Shown: positions 53,512 through 63,486, counted from the first letter of the stretch. The stretch is 64,000 bases of DNA from an uncultured Tateyamaria sp. (GCF_947488715.1 NZ_CANLAG010000003.1:310001-374000), one strand, 5' to 3'. Program-made: numbers and translations. The notes: generated by a model from the sequence alone, not told the origin.

Positions 53512-56445
53512 ATGTGCCCCGAGTCCGTAAGCGACAGCCCTGACTACAAACACACACTCAACCTGCCCAAAACCGATTTCCCGATGCGCGCTGGCCTGCC
53601 CAAGCGCGAGCCCGGTTGGTTGGACCGTTGGGCGCAGATCGGGATCTATGATCGCCTGCGCGACAAGGCCGTTGCAGCAGAGGGCGCGCGCGCGCCGTTC
53701 ACGCTGCATGACGGCCCTCCTTACGCCAACGGTCACCTGCATATCGGCCACGCCTTGAACAAGACGATCAAGGACATGATCGTGCGTTCGCACCAGATGA
53801 TGGGCCGCGATGCGCGGTACATCCCTGGCTGGGATTGTCATGGTCTGCCCATCGAGTGGAAGATCGAAGAACAGTACCGCAAGAAGGGCCGCGACAAGGA
53901 TCAGGTGCCGATCAATGAGTTTCGCGCAGAATGTCGCGACTTTGCCGCCGGTTGGGTCGACATCCAGCGCGAAGAATTCAAGCGTCTGGGCATCACCGGC
54001 AATTGGGATCAGCCCTATTTGACCATGGATTTCCATGCCGAACGGGTGATTGCCGAAGAGTTCATGAAGTTCCTGATGAACGGCACGCTCTATCAGGGTT
54101 CCAAGCCCGTGATGTGGTCGCCGGTTGAGCAGACCGCACTGGCCGAGGCGGAGGTCGAGTATCACGACAAAGACAGCTTTACCATCTGGGTGAAGTTCAA
54201 GGTTGTAGGTACAGGTGATGCGACGCTGGACAGCGCGCAGGTGGTGATCTGGACCACAACGCCTTGGACGATGCCGTCGAACAAAGCGGTCGTTTACGGC
54301 GAAAATATCTCTTATGGCCTCTACGAGATCATCGGGCGGCCCGAGGAGTGTTGGGCCACGATCGGCGACCGCTATATCCTTGCTGACAACCTTGCGTCAG
54401 ACGTGCTGGGCCGCGCGCGGCTGGATGAGACGATGTATCGCCGTTTGTGCGACATCAGCCAGGACGATCTTGCCAAGATCACGCTGACCCACCCGCTGAA
54501 CGGGGCCGAGGGCGGCAATGGCGAATGGGACGACATCCGCGACTTCCGCGCGGCAGAGTTTGTGACTGATACCGAAGGCACTGGCTTTGTCCACTGCGCG
54601 CCGTCACACGGGATGGAGGAATACGAGCTCTACCGTGAACTCGGCATGCTCGAACAGGTCATCACCTACAACGTGAACCCCGACGGGCGCTTCCGCGACG
54701 ATCTGCCGTTCTTTGGTGGCAAGGCGATCCTGAAGCCCAATGGGAAAGAGGGCAACGCCAACGCCGCTGTCATCGACAAGCTGGCCGAAGTTGGCGGGTT
54801 GCTCGCGCGTGGCAAGATCAAGCACTCCTATCCACACTCCTGGCGGTCGAAAGCGCCGGTGATTTACCGCAACACGCCCCAATGGTTCGCCGCCATCGAC
54901 AAGCCTGTGGGCGACGGGCAAGACACCCATGGCACCACGATCCGGCAGCGTGCGTTGACCGAGATCGACAACGTGAACTGGACGCCGCAATCGGGTCGCA
55001 ACCGCCTGCATTCCATGATGGAGGCGCGCCCCGACTGGGTGCTGTCGCGCCAGCGTGCATGGGGCGTGCCGCTCACCTGCTTTACCAAGAAAGGTGCGCT
55101 GCCCACGGATGATGATTTCCTGCTGCGCAACCCACAGGTCAACCGCCGCATCACGTCGGCCTTTGAGGCCGAAGGGGCCGATGCGTGGTATGACGAGGAT
55201 GCCAAGCAGCGCTTTCTCGAAGGGATCGTGAACCCTGACGACTACGAACAGGTCACCGATATTCTCGACGTGTGGTTTGATTCCGGGTCCACCCACGCGT
55301 TTGTCCTGCGCGACCGCGAGGATGGGTCGGATGACGGCGTCGCTGATGTCTATATGGAAGGCACCGACCAGCACCGTGGTTGGTTCCATTCGTCCTTGTT
55401 GCAGTCCGTCGGCACCACCGGTCGCGCGCCCTACCGCAACGTCGTGACCCATGGGATGACGCTCGATGAAAAGGGCTTCAAGATGTCGAAGTCCATCGGC
55501 AACACCATCGTGCCCGAGGAAGTGATCAAGCAATACGGCGCTGACATCCTGCGCCTTTGGGTGGCTCAGACGGACTATACCGCCGACCAGCGGATCGGGC
55601 CGGAGATCCTGAAGGGCGTGGCCGACAGCTACCGCCGTTTGCGCAACACGATGCGGTTCATGCTGGGGTCTCTTGCAGACTTTGCTGAGGCAGATCGGAC
55701 CGACCCCGCCGACATGCCCGAACTGGAACAATGGGTGCTGCACCGTCTGGCCGAATTGGACCAAACCGTGCGCGAAGGGTACGGCGCGTTCGATTTCCAA
55801 CGGGTGTTCTCGGCCGTATTCACATTCGCCACGGTGGACCTGTCGGCCTTCTACTTCGACATCCGCAAGGACGCGCTCTATTGCGACGGGGATACGCCGG
55901 AACGGAGGGCCGCACGCAGCGTGCTGGACCTGCTCTATCACCGGCTGACCACATGGCTGGCCCCCATCCTCGTCTTCACGATGGAAGAGGTCTGGCTCGA
56001 GCGGAACCCCGGCGACGACAGCTCGGTCCACCTGACCGACATCCCCGACACGCCCGCCACATGGCGCAACGACGCACTGGCGGCCAAATGGGCGGGCATC
56101 CGTGCCGCGCGCCGCACCGTCACCGCCGCGCTGGAGATCCAGCGTACAGACAAGGTGATCGGCGCCTCGCTCGAAGCAGCCCCGGTTGTGCACATCGACG
56201 ACGCCGACCTTGCTGCGGCGGTGCAGGCGCTGCCCTTTGCAGACATCTGCATCACATCGCAGATCGAAGTCACCACGGACCCGGCCCCGTCCGAGGCGTT
56301 CCGCATGCCCGAAACCCCCGGCGTAGCCGTATTGTTCGAAAAGGCGGCTGGTGACAAATGTGCCCGTTGTTGGAAGGTCCTGCCGGACGTCGGCACACAT
56401 GCGCATGCTGGCGTCTGTGGTCGCTGCAACACAGCGCTCGGTTAA
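53512..56445 (+). CDS. ileS: Isoleucyl-tRNA synthetase IleS
   Basis: A 977-residue class I synthetase that charges tRNA-Ile. HIGH is at residues 77-80 (HLHIGHALN), KMSKS at 657-661, and the editing domain lies between. The C-terminal zinc cysteines are visible in CARCWK and CGRC. The start MCPESVSD gives the family's usual length and the TLNLPKTDFPMRAGLPKREP segment. It stands alone, framed by the inverted repeat pair. Confidence 0.98.
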   Translation: MCPESVSDSPDYKHTLNLPKTDFPMRAGLPKREPGWLDRWAQIGIYDRLRDKAVAAEGARAPFTLHDGPPYANGHLHIGHALNKTIKDMIVRSHQMMGRDARYIPGWDCHGLPIEWKIEEQYRKKGRDKDQVPINEFRAECRDFAAGWVDIQREEFKRLGITGNWDQPYLTMDFHAERVIAEEFMKFLMNGTLYQGSKPVMWSPVEQTALAEAEVEYHDKDSFTIWVKFKVVGTGDATLDSAQVVIWTTTPWTMPSNKAVVYGENISYGLYEIIGRPEECWATIGDRYILADNLASDVLGRARLDETMYRRLCDISQDDLAKITLTHPLNGAEGGNGEWDDIRDFRAAEFVTDTEGTGFVHCAPSHGMEEYELYRELGMLEQVITYNVNPDGRFRDDLPFFGGKAILKPNGKEGNANAAVIDKLAEVGGLLARGKIKHSYPHSWRSKAPVIYRNTPQWFAAIDKPVGDGQDTHGTTIRQRALTEIDNVNWTPQSGRNRLHSMMEARPDWVLSRQRAWGVPLTCFTKKGALPTDDDFLLRNPQVNRRITSAFEAEGADAWYDEDAKQRFLEGIVNPDDYEQVTDILDVWFDSGSTHAFVLRDREDGSDDGVADVYMEGTDQHRGWFHSSLLQSVGTTGRAPYRNVVTHGMTLDEKGFKMSKSIGNTIVPEEVIKQYGADILRLWVAQTDYTADQRIGPEILKGVADSYRRLRNTMRFMLGSLADFAEADRTDPADMPELEQWVLHRLAELDQTVREGYGAFDFQRVFSAVFTFATVDLSAFYFDIRKDALYCDGDTPERRAARSVLDLLYHRLTTWLAPILVFTMEEVWLERNPGDDSSVHLTDIPDTPATWRNDALAAKWAGIRAARRTVTAALEIQRTDKVIGASLEAAPVVHIDDADLAAAVQALPFADICITSQIEVTTDPAPSEAFRMPETPGVAVLFEKAAGDKCARCWKVLPDVGTHAHAGVCGRCNTALG

Positions 56446-56533
56446 GCTGGCGCGCGCAGCCAACAAAAACAGATCCAGGGCAAATCGTCCTGGCCCACCC
56501 CATTCGAATAACAACCCGACGCTGCACTCCAGT

Positions 56534-56581
56534 GCACCGGGGGAGTCCGCAAGGACGGGGGCACAGCCCCCTGAAACATCG
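56534..56581 (+). repeat. REP-like palindromic repeat, copy 2
   Basis: The 48-bp element is an inverted copy of 53248-53296, lying between the ileS and priA stops. It may act as a bidirectional transcript end, since both genes converge on it. Confidence 0.75.
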
Positions 56582-56604
56582 CGTCCGCGCAGCGGTCCTT
56601 TGGA

Positions 56605-58797
56605 TCAATAGAAACTCTGAGGGTCGATATCGACGGCCAGACGTAACTCGCCCTTCAGACGCAACTGCCCGACCCACTGGGCAATCGCACCCTGCAACGC
56701 AACACCCTTGCCCGCCTTCACCAACAGACGCACACGGTGGCGGCCGCGTATCCGCGCAATCGGGGCAGGGGCGGGGCCAAAGACCTGCGCGCCCACCCGC
56801 GCCAGTGCGCCCGTGTTGCGCGCCAGCGCGTTGGCCGCGTCAAACACCTGCGCCACATCCGGCCCGCTCAGGATGATCCCCGCCATGCGCCCATAGGGCG
56901 GCACACCCGCCGCCTCACGTTCTGCCGCCTCGGCGCGCCAGAAACCTTCCTCGTCACCGGCCAGAATGGCACGTATGACCGGGTGTTCGGGCTGATAGGT
57001 CTGCAACAAGGCGGTGCCGGGCTTTTCCGCCCGTCCCGCACGACCCGCCACCTGCCGCATCAACTGAAACGTCCGTTCCGCCGCGCGCAGGTCCGAGCCT
57101 TGCAAGCCCAGATCGGAATCAATCACCCCTACCAGCGTCAGGTTGGGAAAGTTATGCCCCTTGGCCACCAGTTGCGTGCCGATGATCACATCAGCACCCC
57201 CCATCGCGATGCCCTCGATCTCTGCCTTGAGCGCGCGGGCAGACCCGTACATGTCCGAACTCAGAACCGCGACCCGTGCGTCCGGGAACAAGGCCGTGGC
57301 CTCTTCGCCCAGCCGTTCGACACCGGGGCCAACCGGGGCCATGCGGTCCTCTGCCTCGCAGGACGGGCAGGTGGTCGGCATGGGTTTCGTCTCACCACAC
57401 TGATGGCACATCAGGCGCTTCAGGAACCGGTGCTCGACCATGCGCGCATCACATTGGTCACAACCCACCTGATGCCCGCACGCCCGGCACAGCGTGATCG
57501 GCGCATAGCCGCGGCGGTTCAGGAACAGCATGGCCTGCTCCCCGTTTTCCAGCCGCTGATCCACCGCGCGTTTCAGCGTGTCCGACACCCAACGGTTCGA
57601 GGGCAGCTTTTCCCCGCGCATGTCGATCGTCTGCATCGTGGGCATCACCGCAGGACCAAACCGCGCCTCCAGATCCAGCCGCGTGTATTTGCCACTCTCC
57701 GCATTGGCCCAGCTTTCCAGCGACGGCGTGGCCGAGGCCAGCACCACCTGCGCACCCAAGAGCGACGCGCGCAGCACCGCCATATCGCGCGCATTGTAAA
57801 GAACACCGTCTTCCTGCTTGTAGGACGTGTCGTGTTCCTCATCCACGACGATCAGGCCAAGGTTCTGATAGGGCAGGAACAGGGCCGACCGCGCCCCGAT
57901 CACCAGTTGCGCATTGCCTTGCCCCACCATGCGCCAGATGCGCCGACGTTCGGTCATGGTCGCACCCGAATGCCACTCGGCAGGGCGCGCGCCAAACCGT
58001 TGTTCGACCCGTTTCAGGAACTCCGCGGTCAGCGCAATTTCGGGCAACAGGACCAGTGCCTGCCGTCCCGACGCCAGACAGGCGGCTACGGCTTCAAGGT
58101 AAACCTCGGTCTTGCCCGACCCGGTCACGCCCCGCAGCAAAGTTGTGCCGTAACGCTCTGATTTCACCGCGTCCGCGATGTGCGACGACGCGCGCGCCTG
58201 ATCTTCGGTCAGGGCCTTGCCGGGGCGCGACGGGTCCATCGGGGGAAAGGGCAGATCGCGGGGGCTGTCTTCTTCGGCGACGGCGTTCTGTTTGACCAAT
58301 CCTTTGATCACCGACGATGTCACGCCGGACAGTTCGGCCAGCTCTTTGAGCGTAAAGGCCAGATCGCCGTATTCGGCCAGAAATTCCAGCACCCGGCGGC
58401 GCGCATCGGTCATCCGGTCCGGCTCGGACGGGCCGCGCCTGTACACCTTGCGCATCGACGGCGGATCACCCAGCCCCGGTGCGCGCGTCGCCAGCCGCAG
58501 CATCGCAGGCATCGGCGTCAGCGTGTAGGCGGCGGCCTTTTCGAGAAAGGCGCGCATCTCGTCGCGCATTGGGGCCGCGTCGAGGACCCGCATGACCGAA
58601 CGCACCTTGGCGTAGTCATAATCGCCCTTGCCCGGCCCCCAGACGACACCCAAAACCTTGCGCGGACCCAGTGGCACCTCGACAAAGGCCCCCAGATGGC
58701 ACCCGCCCTCAGGCGCCTTGTAATCCAGCGCCCGGTCCAGCGGCTGCGTGGTCAGCACGGCGACCAGCGCGCCTTCGTCAAAAAAGGACGGCGTCAT
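56605..58797 (-). CDS. priA: Primosomal replication protein / helicase PriA
   Basis: A 730-residue superfamily 2 helicase that restarts stalled replication forks. Walker A TGSGKTEVY is near residue 226, Walker B is DEEHD, and the zinc-binding cysteines appear in CRACGHQVGCDQC and the CHQCGE...CPSCE stretch. The N-terminal 3'-DNA-binding domain (LDRALDYKAPEG) is present. It converges with ileS and is divergent from the transaldolase gene. Confidence 0.96.
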   Translation of the reverse strand: MTPSFFDEGALVAVLTTQPLDRALDYKAPEGGCHLGAFVEVPLGPRKVLGVVWGPGKGDYDYAKVRSVMRVLDAAPMRDEMRAFLEKAAAYTLTPMPAMLRLATRAPGLGDPPSMRKVYRRGPSEPDRMTDARRRVLEFLAEYGDLAFTLKELAELSGVTSSVIKGLVKQNAVAEEDSPRDLPFPPMDPSRPGKALTEDQARASSHIADAVKSERYGTTLLRGVTGSGKTEVYLEAVAACLASGRQALVLLPEIALTAEFLKRVEQRFGARPAEWHSGATMTERRRIWRMVGQGNAQLVIGARSALFLPYQNLGLIVVDEEHDTSYKQEDGVLYNARDMAVLRASLLGAQVVLASATPSLESWANAESGKYTRLDLEARFGPAVMPTMQTIDMRGEKLPSNRWVSDTLKRAVDQRLENGEQAMLFLNRRGYAPITLCRACGHQVGCDQCDARMVEHRFLKRLMCHQCGETKPMPTTCPSCEAEDRMAPVGPGVERLGEEATALFPDARVAVLSSDMYGSARALKAEIEGIAMGGADVIIGTQLVAKGHNFPNLTLVGVIDSDLGLQGSDLRAAERTFQLMRQVAGRAGRAEKPGTALLQTYQPEHPVIRAILAGDEEGFWRAEAAEREAAGVPPYGRMAGIILSGPDVAQVFDAANALARNTGALARVGAQVFGPAPAPIARIRGRHRVRLLVKAGKGVALQGAIAQWVGQLRLKGELRLAVDIDPQSFY

Positions 58798-58886
58798 GTT
58801 AGCGCCAACATATGAGGGGTTCAGTCTTCACCCGCCATGAGGTAAAGGCTGCACAAGCAAACGCCAAGCCATCAAGAGGACCGCAT

Positions 58887-59540
58887 ATGAAATTCTTCGT
58901 AGACTCAGCCGAGATCGACGCCATTGCAGAGTTGAACGCACTGGGCATGGTTGACGGTGTCACCACGAACCCGTCGCTGATCCAGAAATCGGGGCGCAAC
59001 ATCCTCGAAGTGACCAAGGAAATCTGCGACCTCGTTGAGGGCCCGGTCAGCGCCGAAGTTGTGGCCCTCGAAGCGGACGCCATGATCGCCGAAGGTCGCA
59101 AGCTGGCCGAGATCGCCGAGAACATCACCATCAAGCTGCCGCTGACATGGGACGGCCTGAAGGCGTGCAAGGTGCTGTCGGGCGACGGTCACATGGTCAA
59201 TGTCACGCTGTGTTTCTCCGCCAATCAGGCGCTCTTGGCAGCCAAGGCCGGCGCCACGTTCATCTCGCCCTTCATCGGGCGTCTGGACGATATCCACATC
59301 GACGGCCTCGAGCTGATCGAGGACATCCGCACCATCTATGACAACTATGGGTTTGAAACCGAGATCCTCGCGGCGTCCATCCGGTCGGTCAATCACATCC
59401 AGGATTGTGCCAAGATCGGCGCCGATGTCATCACCTCGCCCCCGGACGTGATCAAAAAGCTGGCCAACCACCCGCTGACCAATGCCGGCCTCGAACAGTT
59501 CATGAAAGACTGGGCTAAGACAGGCCAGAACATCCTGTAA
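58887..59540 (+). CDS. Fructose-6-phosphate aldolase/transaldolase (short TalC type)
   Basis: A 217-residue class I aldolase starting [20 protein letters not shown], with GVTTNPSLI, the Schiff-base lysine in [11 protein letters not shown] and the [16 protein letters not shown] block. Short members act as transaldolase or as fructose-6-phosphate aldolase; the sequence alone does not decide. The ATG at 58887 follows an AGAGGACC ribosome site, 89 bp from the divergent priA start. Confidence 0.93.
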   Translation: MKFFVDSAEIDAIAELNALGMVDGVTTNPSLIQKSGRNILEVTKEICDLVEGPVSAEVVALEADAMIAEGRKLAEIAENITIKLPLTWDGLKACKVLSGDGHMVNVTLCFSANQALLAAKAGATFISPFIGRLDDIHIDGLELIEDIRTIYDNYGFETEILAASIRSVNHIQDCAKIGADVITSPPDVIKKLANHPLTNAGLEQFMKDWAKTGQNIL

Positions 59541-59542
59541 AA

Positions 59543-59647
59543 TCAGGTGGTTCTGGCCCGCCTTAGCAGCACGCGCAAAGCATCGGGGGCCAGAGGGAAA
59601 ATTTGGGTCCCCAGTTCGTGAGTGATGGCTTTGGCGGTCTGTTTCAT
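59543..59647 (-). CDS. Possible 34-aa ORF in the tal-DUF484 gap
   Basis: The minus-strand frame MKQTAKAITHELGTQIFPLA... ends in a basic LRVLLRRARTT tail. It is the only reasonable reading in the 282-bp gap. No family or clear ribosome site is seen, so it may be chance or the remnant of a longer gene. Confidence 0.2.
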   Translation of the reverse strand: MKQTAKAITHELGTQIFPLAPDALRVLLRRARTT

Positions 59648-59822
59648 GGGCCCGATATGGCAGGGCCACGCACATCGATCACGGGGAGAAGTCACAACCG
59701 CTTCCCCCCGTATGACGCGAATGCGCAACAACACGCCAAATGCCTGCAATTTGTCAAAGATGGGTGCAGATTTTTCCGCCCCGCCATGCTAAGGCTGGTA
59801 AAAATAAGAATTTGAGTACGGT

Positions 59823-60530
59823 ATGAGCAGCCAGCCGAAAATTGACGACGCCTTGAGAGAGGCCATTATTACCCGTCCCGATGTCATTCTAGACGACAAG
59901 GACCTGATGCACGCCCTGATCGCCGCGAACGAACGCGCTATGGGTGGCAATATCGTGGATCTTCGCGGTCTTGCGATGGAACGCCTCGAGGCACGTCTTG
60001 ACCGGCTTGAGGACACGCACCGCTCGGTGATCGCAGCAGCCTATGAAAACCTGGCTGGCACCAATCAGGTCCACCGCGCCATCCTGCGGATGCTCGACCC
60101 CCTCGAGTTTGAGGCGTTCCTGCGCGATCTGGGTGGCGAAGTTGCCGAAATCCTGCGCGTGGATGCGGTCAAACTGGTGCTCGAATCCGTCCAGAACGAC
60201 AACGACCCCGCGGTGCAACGCCTCGGTGACGTGCTGAACGTGGCCGAACCCGGCTTTATCGACGACTACCTGACCCACGGCCGTGGCGGCACGGTACGGC
60301 AAGTCACCCTGCGCCAGGTGCAGGATGCCGACCCGGCCATCTACGGCAATGACGGCAGCTGGATCCGCTCCGAAGCATGCCTGAAACTCGACTTTGGTGA
60401 CGGGCGTTTGCCCGGCCTGCTGGTCATGGGCGCCGAAGACCCGCACATGTTTGGCCCGCAACAAGGCACGGACCTGCTTGCGTTCTTTACCGGTGTGTTC
60501 GAACGGGCCATGCGGCGCTGGCTGGGATAA
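59823..60530 (+). CDS. DUF484 family protein
   Basis: A 235-residue GAF-like DUF484 protein; the start MSSQPKIDDALREAIITRPDVILDD and the C-terminal LLVMGAEDPHMFGPQQGTDLLAFF stretch match the family. In many proteobacteria it is the gene directly before xerC, as here (67 bp gap). The function is unknown; a coiled-coil-like region lies near residues 45-75. Confidence 0.92.
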   Translation: MSSQPKIDDALREAIITRPDVILDDKDLMHALIAANERAMGGNIVDLRGLAMERLEARLDRLEDTHRSVIAAAYENLAGTNQVHRAILRMLDPLEFEAFLRDLGGEVAEILRVDAVKLVLESVQNDNDPAVQRLGDVLNVAEPGFIDDYLTHGRGGTVRQVTLRQVQDADPAIYGNDGSWIRSEACLKLDFGDGRLPGLLVMGAEDPHMFGPQQGTDLLAFFTGVFERAMRRWLG

Positions 60531-60597
60531 TTCCGTCCCACCCGGTAACCGGAACGGACAATATGGCCGCGCATCTGTGGGGCCTTCACGAGGTGTG

Positions 60598-61536
60598 ATG
60601 TCAGAGACCGCCAACACCATGCTGATCTCGGCCGCTGCGCGCGATGCGCTTGAAACCTTTTTGGCCTATCAGCGCAGCATCAAAGGTGCGGCGGAAAATA
60701 CCACGCTGGCCTACGGGCGCGACATCACTGAATTTCTGGCCTTCATGACCACGCATTCCGGGCAGACGCAGGGCCTGGGCGCACTGGCACGGATCACCAC
60801 GCAGGACATGCGCGCGTGGATGGCGCGGACGCGGTCCGGGGGCGTTGGACCCCGGTCGCTGGCGCGCAAACTGTCGGCGGTCAAGGCGTTCTACAAATGG
60901 CTGGCCAGCCGCGAGGGGTTTGAACCCACCGCTGTCCTCAGCACAAGATCCCCCAAGTTCACCAAGAAACTGCCGCGCCCGCTGGCTGAAGATGCCGCGC
61001 GCGAACTGCTCGACATCACGTCGCTGCAATCGGACAAACCGTGGGTCGGCGCGCGCGACACGGCGGTCTTGACCCTGCTGTGGGGCTGCGGGCTGCGGAT
61101 TTCCGAGGCTCTGGGCCTTTTGGCCGGACAGGCGCCACTGCCGCAAGTGCTGCGCATCACCGGCAAGGGCGGCAAGGAACGCATCGTGCCAGTGATCGAT
61201 GCCGCCCGCGTCGCGGTGGACACCTATGTTGCGGCCTGTCCCTACGATCTGCCCGCCGACAGGCCGCTGTTTCGCGCCATTCGCGGCGGGCCGCTGGCAC
61301 CACGTGCCATCCAAAAGGTGATGGCGCAGGCGCGCATGCAACTGGGCCTGCCAGCCTCTGCGACACCCCATGCGATGCGGCACAGCTTTGCCACGCATTT
61401 GTTGAACGCGGGCGGGGACTTGCGCGCCATTCAGGAACTGCTGGGCCATGCGTCTTTGTCCACAACACAGGCCTATACCGCCGTCGATACGGTGCGCCTG
61501 ATGGAAGTCTACGCGCGGGCGCATCCCAAGGCGTAA
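60598..61536 (+). CDS. xerC: Tyrosine recombinase XerC
   Basis: A 312-residue site-specific recombinase resolving chromosome dimers at dif. The N-terminal SAM-like domain is followed by the catalytic domain with Arg in GCGLRISEAL, Lys in TGKGGKERIVP, HxxR in HAMRHSFATHLL, the LGHASL histidine and the nucleophile Tyr in TTQAYTAVD. I took ATG 60598; the frame is open further back into DUF484. Context with DUF484 supports XerC and argues against a phage integrase. Confidence 0.95.
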   Translation: MSETANTMLISAAARDALETFLAYQRSIKGAAENTTLAYGRDITEFLAFMTTHSGQTQGLGALARITTQDMRAWMARTRSGGVGPRSLARKLSAVKAFYKWLASREGFEPTAVLSTRSPKFTKKLPRPLAEDAARELLDITSLQSDKPWVGARDTAVLTLLWGCGLRISEALGLLAGQAPLPQVLRITGKGGKERIVPVIDAARVAVDTYVAACPYDLPADRPLFRAIRGGPLAPRAIQKVMAQARMQLGLPASATPHAMRHSFATHLLNAGGDLRAIQELLGHASLSTTQAYTAVDTVRLMEVYARAHPKA

Positions 61537-61665
61537 ACGCCGCCCGCTTGCTTCACGGAAATGTGCACCAAAGGTGATGGGGCTTTCGCGTCAGACTGTG
61601 CCAAGGTGTCGCACGGCATGCCGCCGTACACCAAACAGCCATATAGCCGGGAGGGGACCCCCAAA

Positions 61666-62247
61666 ATGATCCGCAAATTCGCGCTCGCCGCCGCACTCAC
61701 CGTTGTTGCCGGTGCTGCCAGCGCCCAGGACTGCACCGCCATCACTGTCGAAGACGCCTTTGACCTCGACGAAAGCCAGATCAACGTCCTGTACGACTGC
61801 CTGCAAGAAAAGATGGCCACCGGTTATGCCAAGGAAGGTGACGAAATCGGCACCAACTATCGCAGCTGGGCACCCACAGCGTCCCGTCCGGCCGTGGCTG
61901 GCCCGCATGGCAACCGTCTGCTGAACACCTACGCCAACGACGTGGCCGCCGAGCAGTATCTCAAGTTCGAAGAAGAGGGCGTCGAGATGCCCGTGGGTTC
62001 GATCCTTGCCAAGGAATCGATCACCGTTTCGATCAAGAAAAAGGCCGCGCGCCCCGGACCCCTCTTTATCATGACCAAGGTCGGTCTGGACGAAGCCCCC
62101 GACACCGCGGGCTGGCTCTATGCCGGTCTGCAGCCCAACGGCAAAGTGATGAAGGTCAAGCAGAGCTTCTGCCACGACTGTCATGCCGGTTGGGAAGACC
62201 AGGATTTCCTGGGCTATCCCGTCGAAGAAGTCCGTCTGGGCCAATAA
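61666..62247 (+). CDS. Cytochrome P460 family protein, exported
   Basis: A 193-residue protein with a signal peptide cut after ASA (about residue 20) and one haem c motif CHDCH (169-173) near the C-terminus, as in the cytochrome P460/c'-beta family. These periplasmic proteins oxidise hydroxylamine or bind NO. The conserved Lys-haem crosslink residue cannot be assigned by eye. The ATG at 61666 has a GGGAGGGG ribosome site. It ends in a strong terminator. Confidence 0.85.
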   Translation: MIRKFALAAALTVVAGAASAQDCTAITVEDAFDLDESQINVLYDCLQEKMATGYAKEGDEIGTNYRSWAPTASRPAVAGPHGNRLLNTYANDVAAEQYLKFEEEGVEMPVGSILAKESITVSIKKKAARPGPLFIMTKVGLDEAPDTAGWLYAGLQPNGKVMKVKQSFCHDCHAGWEDQDFLGYPVEEVRLGQ

Positions 62248-62276
62248 GTTCACACGCCCTTGCGGCCTGGACCAGA

Positions 62277-62306
62277 ACCGCGCCGGTCGCCCCGGCGCGG
62301 TTTTTT
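62277..62306 (+). terminator. Rho-independent terminator after the cytochrome P460 gene
   Basis: Arms ACCGCGCCGG (62277-62286) and CCGGCGCGGT (62292-62301) form a perfect 10-bp stem with a 5-base loop, followed by a T-run (62301-62306). Confidence 0.9.
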
Positions 62307-62344
62307 GCATTTGCAACCGGGCGGGGGCTGGGCCATGACGGGGC

Positions 62345-63034
62345 ATGACACACCGTTTCCGCGCCCTTGGCGTTCACCTCTTCACCGCCACCGGTGCCGT
62401 GTTTGCCATGCTGGCGATGCTTGCGGCCGTGGATGCCAAATGGGATCTCATGTTTGTCTGGCTTGTCGTGGCCTTTGCCGTGGACGGCATCGATGGCCCG
62501 CTTGCGCGCAAATATGACGTCAAAACGAACGCACCCGAATTTGACGGCGTTCTGCTCGACCTGATCATCGACTATCTGACCTACGTGTTTATTCCGGCCT
62601 TTGCGCTGTTTGCGTCCGGGTTGATGGCGGGCTGGACGGGGTGGGCGGCGATCATCCTTATCACCTTTGCCAGTGCGATGTATTTCGCCGACACCCGGAT
62701 GAAGACCAAGGACAACTCGTTTTCCGGCTTTCCAGGCTGTTGGAACATGGTGGTGCTGGTGATCTTTGCGCTCGAGCCCAATTTCTGGGTCAGCCTGGCG
62801 CTCGTCAGCGTGCTGGCGGTGGGCATGTTCCTGCCGCTGAAATTTGTCCATCCCGTGCGCACCGAACGCTGGCGGTTGGTGACGTTGCCGATGGCGCTGG
62901 CCTGGACGTTCTTTGCGGGTTGGGCGGCCTGGGTGGATTTCCATCCCGAAAGCTGGGCGCATTGGGGCCTCGTGCTGACATCGCTTTACCTGTTGTTTGC
63001 GGGCGTCGCCCAACAGCTGATCCCGCAACGCTAG
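62345..63034 (+). CDS. pcs: Phosphatidylcholine synthase (CDP-alcohol phosphatidyltransferase)
   Basis: A 229-residue membrane enzyme with eight hydrophobic helices and the motif DG-X2-AR-X12-G-X3-D-X3-D spanning residues 50-76 (Asp50, Gly51, Arg55, Gly68, Asp72, Asp76). The 12-residue spacing is that of bacterial Pcs, which condenses choline with CDP-diacylglycerol. Choline uptake is therefore implied. Its stop overlaps the alkyltransferase stop by 4 bp. Confidence 0.93.
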   Translation: MTHRFRALGVHLFTATGAVFAMLAMLAAVDAKWDLMFVWLVVAFAVDGIDGPLARKYDVKTNAPEFDGVLLDLIIDYLTYVFIPAFALFASGLMAGWTGWAAIILITFASAMYFADTRMKTKDNSFSGFPGCWNMVVLVIFALEPNFWVSLALVSVLAVGMFLPLKFVHPVRTERWRLVTLPMALAWTFFAGWAAWVDFHPESWAHWGLVLTSLYLLFAGVAQQLIPQR

Positions 63035-63486
63035 ATCAGGTAGCCACCCGCTCGCTCGTGGCGCAGCAGGGCCACCTTGGTCTCGACCCCACCCGCTCCG
63101 GAAAAGCCGGTCAACCCCTTGGCCCCCATCACCCGGTGGCAGGGGATAATGATCGGAATGGGGTTGCCGCCGCAGGCCTGACCGATGGCCTGTGCCGGGA
63201 CGCCCAGTTGTTTGGCGATGTCGCCATATGTCAGGGTGTAGCCAAAGGGGATTGCACGCATCGCGTCGCAGACATCCCGCTGCAACTGCGATCCGCCCAC
63301 CGACAAAGGCAGGTCAAACACCTCGCGGCGGCCTGCATCGTATTCGGCGAGTTGCATGGCCGCAGTGTCCAGAACTTCCGATTGATCGGCACAGCCTGAC
63401 ACGCCCCATTCAACGCGTACCAGTGCGCCGTCTGCCTCCGTCAGGATCAGGTCACCAAACTGCGTGTGCACATCACGTTGAAACAT
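63031..63486 (-). CDS. ogt: Methylated-DNA--protein-cysteine methyltransferase
   Basis: A 151-residue suicide enzyme that repairs O6-alkylguanine. The acceptor Cys116 is in IIPCHRVMG, with the DNA-binding IPFGYTLTYGDIAK segment ahead. The ATG at 63484-63486 gives the usual length. Its 3' end overlaps pcs by 4 bp. It is divergent from the MFS transporter with an imperfect palindrome (63533-63552) between. Confidence 0.95.
   Translation of the reverse strand: MFQRDVHTQFGDLILTEADGALVRVEWGVSGCADQSEVLDTAAMQLAEYDAGRREVFDLPLSVGGSQLQRDVCDAMRAIPFGYTLTYGDIAKQLGVPAQAIGQACGGNPIPIIIPCHRVMGAKGLTGFSGAGGVETKVALLRHERAGGYLI

Noticed and set aside
54604-56514. 636-aa minus-strand frame opposite ileS
   Set aside because: Shadow of the ileS codons; no recognisable domain.
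60598-61536. XerC as a phage or island integrase
   Set aside because: The DUF484 neighbour and xerC-type sequence are housekeeping features; no att-like repeats, tRNA or phage genes are near.
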